Shown: piece by piece, positions 59,863 through 64,000 of the stretch | How the letters are laid out: every line of letters begins with the position of its first letter | Position numbering within the stretch: the stretch's first letter is position 1 | Assembly (NCBI GenBank): GCA_964347035.1 | Contig: CAYFXE010000016.1 | Location: 1 to 64,000 of the forward strand | Length of the DNA stretch: 64,000 nucleotides | From: CAYFXE01 sp964347035 | GTDB taxonomy: Bacteria > Acidobacteriota > Aminicenantia > Aminicenantales > Aminicenantaceae | Direction: 5' to 3' | Notes under the pieces: generated by a model | Database searches by the model: none | Told to the model about the DNA's origin: nothing | The model's input: only the letters and a program-made list of their open reading frames with translations | Made by a program: the position numbers and the translations under genes

Positions 59863-60368
59863 TATCTATCCTCGGACTCTTTGATCTTTTCCCTGAAGAT
59901 TCTTGTGTTGAGATGACAAAACGCTGCGGCCAAGGCGTCTGAGGCATCTGTGGGTAGCTTCTCATCATCAATATTAAGAAGCGTTTTTATCATCGTATTG
60001 ACTTGGCTTTTGTCAGCCTGGCCATACCCAGTTACAGCTTTCTTTATTTCCAGAGGAGAATATTCATGGAGATCACACTCATGAGAAGCCACGGCCACGA
60101 GTGTTGCCCCACGCACCTGGCCGAGAGTTATGGCTGTTTTAATATTCTGGGCATAGAAAGGGTTTTCGATAGCCACCTCATCAGGGGCGTATGTTTCGAT
60201 CAAAGTGTCCAAATTTTCTCTTATTTCGTTTATTTTTTGGTGGAAGTGAAGACGGCGTGAAGGCCTAATCACACCATAGCCGATGACGGTGAAATGATCT
60301 TGTGAATATTCGATGATACCATACCCTGTGGATTGAATACTGGGATCGATTCCGAGAACCCGCATCAA
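59862..60368 (-). CDS. ruvC: Holliday junction resolvase RuvC
   Basis: 168 residues. Acidic active-site residues are in GIDPSIQSTGYG, AIENPFYAQN and PTDASDALAAAFCH. It is 2 nt after yebC and contiguous with ruvA: a standard yebC-ruvC-ruvA-ruvB operon. Confidence 0.96.
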   Translation of the reverse strand: MMRVLGIDPSIQSTGYGIIEYSQDHFTVIGYGVIRPSRRLHFHQKINEIRENLDTLIETYAPDEVAIENPFYAQNIKTAITLGQVRGATLVAVASHECDLHEYSPLEIKKAVTGYGQADKSQVNTMIKTLLNIDDEKLPTDASDALAAAFCHLNTRIFREKIKESEDR

Positions 60369-60370
60369 AA

Positions 60371-61126
60371 CTATTTTTCAGCAGAGTAACTGGCGATTTC
60401 CTGTTCGTCTATGTCGAAGTTGGCCCAGACATTCTGGACATCGTCATGGTCTTCCAACTCTTCCATCAACCTCAGCAGCTGATGAGCCTGCTTTCCCTCG
60501 AGTTTCACGTAATTTTGGGGGATGTAGCCCAAGTTGGAGGCAGCCAATTCAATACTGTTTTCACCCAAAGCCTTCACGACAGATTCGTAATCCTCAGGCT
60601 TGGTAAAGATTTCATAGTTGCTTCCGTCTTCCTTTAAGTCTTCGGCTCCAGCCTCCAGGGCGATATCCAGAAGCTCGTCTTCTGAAGCCTTGACTTTCTC
60701 GACGACGACATAACCCTTGCGACTGAACATCCAGGCTCCGCATCCTGATTCACCGATGTTTCCACCGTTTTTAGAAAAGATATGCCTCAATTCTGAGACG
60801 GTCCTATTCTTGTTATCAGTCAGGGCCTCCACATATATGGCGACTCCACCCGGCCCGTATCCCTCATAGCTGATTTCCTCGTAGCTTGTTCCTTCCAGTT
60901 CTCCTGTGCCTTTTTTGATAGCTCTTTTGATGTTATCGGAGGGCATATTCACAGCCTTGGCATCTGCGATGGCTTTTCTCAAGCGAGGGTTGGCATCCGG
61001 ATCACCGCCCCCTGTCCGCGCAGCCACAGCGAGTTCACGGATAATCTTGGTGAAGATCTTACCTCTTTTGGCATCCTGGGCGGCTTTTTTATATTTGATG
61101 GAATGCCATTTGGAATGCCCTGACAT
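60371..61126 (-). CDS. yebC: YebC/TACO1-family translation/transcription factor
   Basis: 251 residues from ATG 61126 (AGGAG upstream). MSGHSKWHSIKYKKAAQDAKRGKIF, then NPRLRKAIADAKAVNMPSDNIKRAIKKG and NVWANFDIDEQEI are typical. The family helps ribosomes through polyproline stretches and was earlier described as a transcription regulator. First gene of the ruv operon. Confidence 0.95.
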   Translation of the reverse strand: MSGHSKWHSIKYKKAAQDAKRGKIFTKIIRELAVAARTGGGDPDANPRLRKAIADAKAVNMPSDNIKRAIKKGTGELEGTSYEEISYEGYGPGGVAIYVEALTDNKNRTVSELRHIFSKNGGNIGESGCGAWMFSRKGYVVVEKVKASEDELLDIALEAGAEDLKEDGSNYEIFTKPEDYESVVKALGENSIELAASNLGYIPQNYVKLEGKQAHQLLRLMEELEDHDDVQNVWANFDIDEQEIASYSAEK

Positions 61127-61266
61127 TTTGGCTCCTTGCTCTATTGTCAAAAAAATTCTAGCACAATTGACAGGGCCATGCAATGAGTGAATTCGTGCTT
61201 ATAATAGCCAGTGCCGGATTGAAAATTTATTCAATGTCAAATAAAATAAAGCAAAGGAGAAAGACA

Positions 61267-61476
61267 TTGAGCAAGAACATGGGTATTATCGACCGCATCG
61301 TCCGCACCTCTCTGGCAGCAATAATCGCGGTTCTGTATTTTACAAATCAGATCACAGGGACGGCCGCGATTATCTTGGGCATTATTGCCATTGCGTTTCT
61401 TTTGACGAGTTCTATCGGATTTTGTCCTCTGTATGTGCCCTTAAAGATTTCCACAGTCAAGAAGAAAAAGAAGTAA
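61267..61476 (+). CDS. DUF2892-family two-helix membrane protein
   Basis: About 69 residues from TTG 61267, supported by AAAGGAGAAAG upstream; an ATG at 61279 is the alternative. NMGIIDRIVRTSLAAIIAVLYFTNQITGTAAIILGIIAIAFLLTSSIGFCPLY matches DUF2892 (as found fused to YgaP rhodanese). Function unknown; often near sulfur or thiol enzymes. Confidence 0.8.
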   Translation: MSKNMGIIDRIVRTSLAAIIAVLYFTNQITGTAAIILGIIAIAFLLTSSIGFCPLYVPLKISTVKKKKK

Positions 61477-61721
61477 AAATTCAGTAGATCAAAAAAAAAT
61501 CAATTCCTCTCTTTCAGCCTTCCACTTCCTTGCGTCAATTTTCAATTCATATAAAATTTTTCTAGCTCGTTAAAAATTGATGCTCTTGTATTTCTGCCTA
61601 ATATATAACATGTGTGTGGCCTACTTTAAGTCTATGAAAAAAAGTAGGGATCATGTCTGAAAATCTTTCTAAAGAGTTTAGGAGATTGAGTTAAAAGGTG
61701 AAGGGCGTATTGCTTAAAATA

Positions 61722-62156
61722 TCATGATAGCTGTCTCTTCAGGATAAGTATCAGTAAAAGGGGAACAACGATCCATTGAAGCACTGGAACCAGACCAACT
61801 CCTATAAAAGGCATGACGGGCATGAGTTCTGAATAACCCCATGACTGGATAATTCGGACATTTCTTATCTCACTGAACACGGTATAAATGACTCCTAGAC
61901 CAATAAACAGAAGAATTTTATTCCTCGTTAGACTTAAAAACCAGGCTCTGCTTCTGAAAATTATGGAGACAAGCCAGAAACATCCAAGGGTTATCAGAAT
62001 ATCTCCTAAGGTACAGTGAATTCTGTACCATAAAATCGTGGTGAATTCTTCACCTCTGTCATCAAAAAAAGGTGTCTGAAGAACCTCCCATGTGAAATTT
62101 AGAAGAAAAGAAAAAAAAACCAAGTTAAATTCAGGAAGGAGGCTAAATTTTTTCAT
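61722..62156 (-). CDS. Four-helix integral membrane protein, function unknown
   Basis: 144 residues with four predicted TM helices (LVFFSFLLNFTWEVLQTPFF; CTLGDILITLGCFWLVSII; ILLFIGLGVIYTVFSEI; LVPVLQWIVVPLLLILILK). A conserved-looking WYRIHCTLGD motif lies between TM1 and TM2. No family assigned. Confidence 0.6.
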   Translation of the reverse strand: MKKFSLLPEFNLVFFSFLLNFTWEVLQTPFFDDRGEEFTTILWYRIHCTLGDILITLGCFWLVSIIFRSRAWFLSLTRNKILLFIGLGVIYTVFSEIRNVRIIQSWGYSELMPVMPFIGVGLVPVLQWIVVPLLLILILKRQLS

Positions 62157-62357
62157 TTTATGAAACTTATTATTTCAAGTCTCTCTATAGTATCACATAG
62201 GTCAACGATTATGAAAATCTAAATCGCACTGCCTTTTCATTCTAATGAGTTTCCTTTCTTGACTACGAGAACTGACGGATCAATTGTATCCCTTTATACG
62301 ATTTCACAACTAATTAAAAGATGATCCTAAAAAAATAATGGCATTTCAATATTTTAT

Positions 62358-62385
62358 TTGACAATTCCTATAAAGACAGTATAAT
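62358..62385 (+). promoter_or_regulatory. Consensus sigma-70 promoter for the outer-membrane barrel
   Basis: TTGACA (62358-62363), 16-bp spacer, TATAAT (62380-62385): both hexamers are perfect. The gene starts 52 nt downstream. Confidence 0.85.
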
Positions 62386-62437
62386 GATACTTTATACCAG
62401 CATAGGGTATATGGAATTTTTTGGAAGGAGCAAAAAC

Positions 62438-63220
62438 ATGAATATAGAGACAAAGAGGGTAAAAATTATATCTGTAATTAGCCTAGTTTTTCTTTTTAGT
62501 TTGAGTTCTGGGGTAGGCTCTGCTCAACAAGCTCAGGAAAATCCAAGGGAAGGAAGCGTGAGCTTTTCCTTGAGCGGAGGGTATGCTCATGCAGAAACGA
62601 GGAGGGGCATGGTAGATTTGAAGGCTGAGATTCAAATAAGCCTCTCCCCAAATTTCAGGATCGGATTTGGCCTTGGTTATTTGAGTGATTCTGATAATAT
62701 GCATATAGCAGGAAGTTTTGCCGGAGTATCAGGTGGAATGATGGGTGGAATGAGCGGAGGCTTTTCCGGTCATCGTCATGAATTCAGAGTCATTCCTATC
62801 ACTTTGAGTCTATACTATATCCTTCCGGTTAATCCAAGAATGGATATTTTTATGGTCGGTGGGGGAGGTTATTATTTGGGTTCTTTTGAAGATGTGTCCA
62901 GCCAAGATCATAATGCTTTCGGTCCCCATGCGGGCCTTGGAATCGATTTTAAAATCACCGATAGAATCGTAATTGGAGCAGAAGGAGTCTACCGGTTCGT
63001 CAATCTGAAGGGATTTGAAAGCGAATTGCACCCAGGTTTCAGAGAAGGGCTGCCTGGCGAAGACCATGAGGAGGGTTTCTGGCATTTTCATCACGGCCAA
63101 GGAGACTACCATTTTCATGGTTCTGAAGAAGATGAAGGACAGATGTTCCTGGATTCTTCTCCTTTCGATATCAGCCTTAACGGATTCAGTTTGCGGGCAG
63201 GAATTAAATTTAAGTTTTAA
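62438..63220 (+). CDS. Outer-membrane beta-barrel protein (paralogue of the one at 6971)
   Basis: About 260 residues from ATG 62438 (GGAAGGAG upstream). Signal peptide VISLVFLFSLSSGVGSAQQ; barrel strands such as ISLSPNFRIGFGLGYLSD and FMVGGGGYYLGSFED; terminal KFKF. Two inserts are unusual: a Gly/Met stretch (GVSGGMMGGMSGGF) and a His/Asp/Glu-rich stretch (HEEGFWHFHHGQGDYHFHG), a likely metal-binding external loop. A consensus promoter suggests strong expression. Confidence 0.8.
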   Translation: MNIETKRVKIISVISLVFLFSLSSGVGSAQQAQENPREGSVSFSLSGGYAHAETRRGMVDLKAEIQISLSPNFRIGFGLGYLSDSDNMHIAGSFAGVSGGMMGGMSGGFSGHRHEFRVIPITLSLYYILPVNPRMDIFMVGGGGYYLGSFEDVSSQDHNAFGPHAGLGIDFKITDRIVIGAEGVYRFVNLKGFESELHPGFREGLPGEDHEEGFWHFHHGQGDYHFHGSEEDEGQMFLDSSPFDISLNGFSLRAGIKFKF

Positions 63221-63389
63221 ATCGGATCAATCGTAAAAATAATCTGGGTTCGATTAAAAGTCCAGATGGATTGAACAGTAAGATAAGAAATTCCAGGGAG
63301 GATGAATCATAAATAGTTGTGAACCTGGGTATTGGATGCGTTCATCAGCTCTATTTTGCTTAAAAAGCGAAAAAAATTAAATATAAAAC

Positions 63390-63419
63390 TTGACATACCT
63401 TAGGGGGGTATGCTATATT
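63390..63419 (+). promoter_or_regulatory. Promoter with CsoR/RcnR-like operator
   Basis: TTGACA (63390-63395), 18-bp spacer, TATATT (63414-63419). The spacer contains CATACC-N7-GGTATG (63394-63412) with a G6 run, resembling metal-sensor CsoR/RcnR operators. Binding there would block RNA polymerase. The sensor itself is not in the window. Confidence 0.65.
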
Positions 63420-63477
63420 AACAATGCATTGAGATCGTTGAGTGAAAATGATTTTTTATTAAAGAAGGAGGTTCTCG

Positions 63478-63714
63478 ATGATGTCAGGAAACTTTGGACT
63501 CATGGGAAGTATCATATGGATACTCTGGATCGCTGTGATACTGAGCGCGATCTTCCTAATCAAATGGTTCTTACACGATCATCCATTCAGAGAAATATCT
63601 GAACCAAGCGCGCTAGAGATTTTGAAACAGAGATATGCCCAAGGAGAAGTTGGAATGGATGAGTATGAACAGAGAAGGAACGATTTATTATTTTTCAATC
63701 ACAAGGAGTCATAA
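63478..63714 (+). CDS. SHOCT-domain membrane protein
   Basis: 78 residues: one TM helix (GSIIWILWIAVILSAIFLIKWFL) and a C-terminal SHOCT motif (ALEILKQRYAQGEVGMDEYEQRRNDL). GGAGG lies six bases before ATG 63478. These often accompany metal-efflux genes. It is 2 nt upstream of the PII-like gene, in one operon under the metal-operator-like promoter. Confidence 0.85.
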   Translation: MMSGNFGLMGSIIWILWIAVILSAIFLIKWFLHDHPFREISEPSALEILKQRYAQGEVGMDEYEQRRNDLLFFNHKES

Positions 63715-63716
63715 AT

Positions 63717-64000
63717 ATGAAACTCGTTACAGCTTATGTGAGAACGTTTATGGCTGATGAAGTTATTAATGCTCTGAAAGAATTGAAAGCTCCACGGTTT
63801 AGTGCTATTGATGTCAAGACATTAGGGGATGAGATCAATCAAGATGAGTTTGAGCTATCGTCTGAATTGGGCTCTACCTATACCAAAATGGTCAAGATAG
63901 AACTTATTTGCGGGGATGAATGTGTGGAAAGAATAAAGGAAACAATTTTAAAAAATGCAAAAACTGGATACAAAGGAGATGGACTAATTGCTGTCTCTGG
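63717..64000 (+). CDS. PII-like (GlnB fold) protein, partial
   Basis: 94 codons before the window ends. MKLVTAYVRTFMADEVINALKEL begins a ferredoxin-like GlnB fold; TKMVKIELICGDECVERIKETILK and GYKGDGLIAV match PII-like C-terminal strands. The T-loop area lacks the conserved uridylylated Tyr context, so a metal- or adenylate-binding PII-like protein (as next to CusA/CzcA efflux pumps) is more likely than nitrogen control. Confidence 0.75.
   Translation, partial: MKLVTAYVRTFMADEVINALKELKAPRFSAIDVKTLGDEINQDEFELSSELGSTYTKMVKIELICGDECVERIKETILKNAKTGYKGDGLIAVS

Noticed and set aside
1..64000. tRNA, rRNA, tmRNA and common riboswitches
   Set aside because: I found no T-loop/CCA-like cloverleaf, rRNA core sequence or recognisable cobalamin, SAM or preQ1 element by eye; a covariance-model search would settle this.

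Overview
The window comes from a mid-GC, Gram-negative bacterium that is probably anaerobic. It encodes outer-membrane beta-barrels that end in an aromatic residue, lipobox and twin-arginine signal peptides, and many oxygen-sensitive or ferredoxin-linked enzymes (indolepyruvate:ferredoxin oxidoreductase, tungsten-type aldehyde oxidoreductase, FixABCX-like electron transfer, B12 mutase). The mix of peptide or amino-acid fermentation with acyl-CoA chemistry recalls uncultured lineages such as Candidatus Aminicenantes or anaerobic Acidobacteriota/Desulfobacterota. This is inference; no rRNA or other lineage marker lies in the window. Five runs of exactly 10 N interrupt coding genes and look like fixed-size scaffold gaps.

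Layout. 1-12 kb holds housekeeping genes (TsaC, MetG, FolE, LarC, sirtuin, MTA phosphorylase plus PfkB kinase), an outer-membrane barrel, and a decayed IS3-family element inserted just upstream of a small membrane protein/lipoprotein pair. 12-14 kb is sulfate activation (CysC, Sat) headed by a ribbon-helix-helix protein with its own promoter. 14-19 kb is one minus-strand operon: methylmalonyl-CoA epimerase, acyl-CoA dehydrogenase, FixC, FixX, ETF beta, ETF alpha. 19-29 kb carries an aromatic/amino-acid module: HisC-like aminotransferase, IorAB, a sodium symporter, an AOR with its ferredoxin, and TrpB2. 29-42 kb is a catabolic island: HAD-ECH fusion, divergent thiolase, molybdenum hydroxylase trio, class III CoA-transferase, Old Yellow Enzyme with FeS/NAD domains, ferredoxin, and a VOC protein. 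42-48 kb contains a complete REP-type tyrosine transposase element, a truncated GH127 enzyme, an ACMSD-like hydrolase with an APC permease, and a VapBC pair with an operator palindrome. 48.6-54.5 kb is an acyl-CoA mutase with an unusual Gly-rich active-site loop, in line with hydantoinase A/B subunits. 54.7-61 kb has NfeD/SPFH, QueA and YebC-RuvCAB. 61-64 kb has membrane proteins, a second barrel, and a metal-operator-like promoter driving a SHOCT protein and a PII-like protein that runs off the edge.

How it fits together. Amino acids would be imported (NSS, APC), transaminated and oxidised to CoA esters (IorAB, AOR). Acyl-CoAs would be dehydrogenated with electrons entering ETF/FixCX, then hydrated, oxidised and thiolysed (HAD-ECH, thiolase) or rearranged (mutase/epimerase). 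The Mo-hydroxylase/CoA-transferase/OYE island suggests an unidentified ring or unsaturated carbon substrate.

The non-coding DNA is unusually structured. There are three intergenic hairpin arrays built on an 8-nt period (CAGTNACN), REP-like GNRA hairpins, a 185-bp MITE-like element wedged exactly between ruvB and queA, and a 27-bp-IR transposon whose ends coincide with the stop codons of its neighbours.
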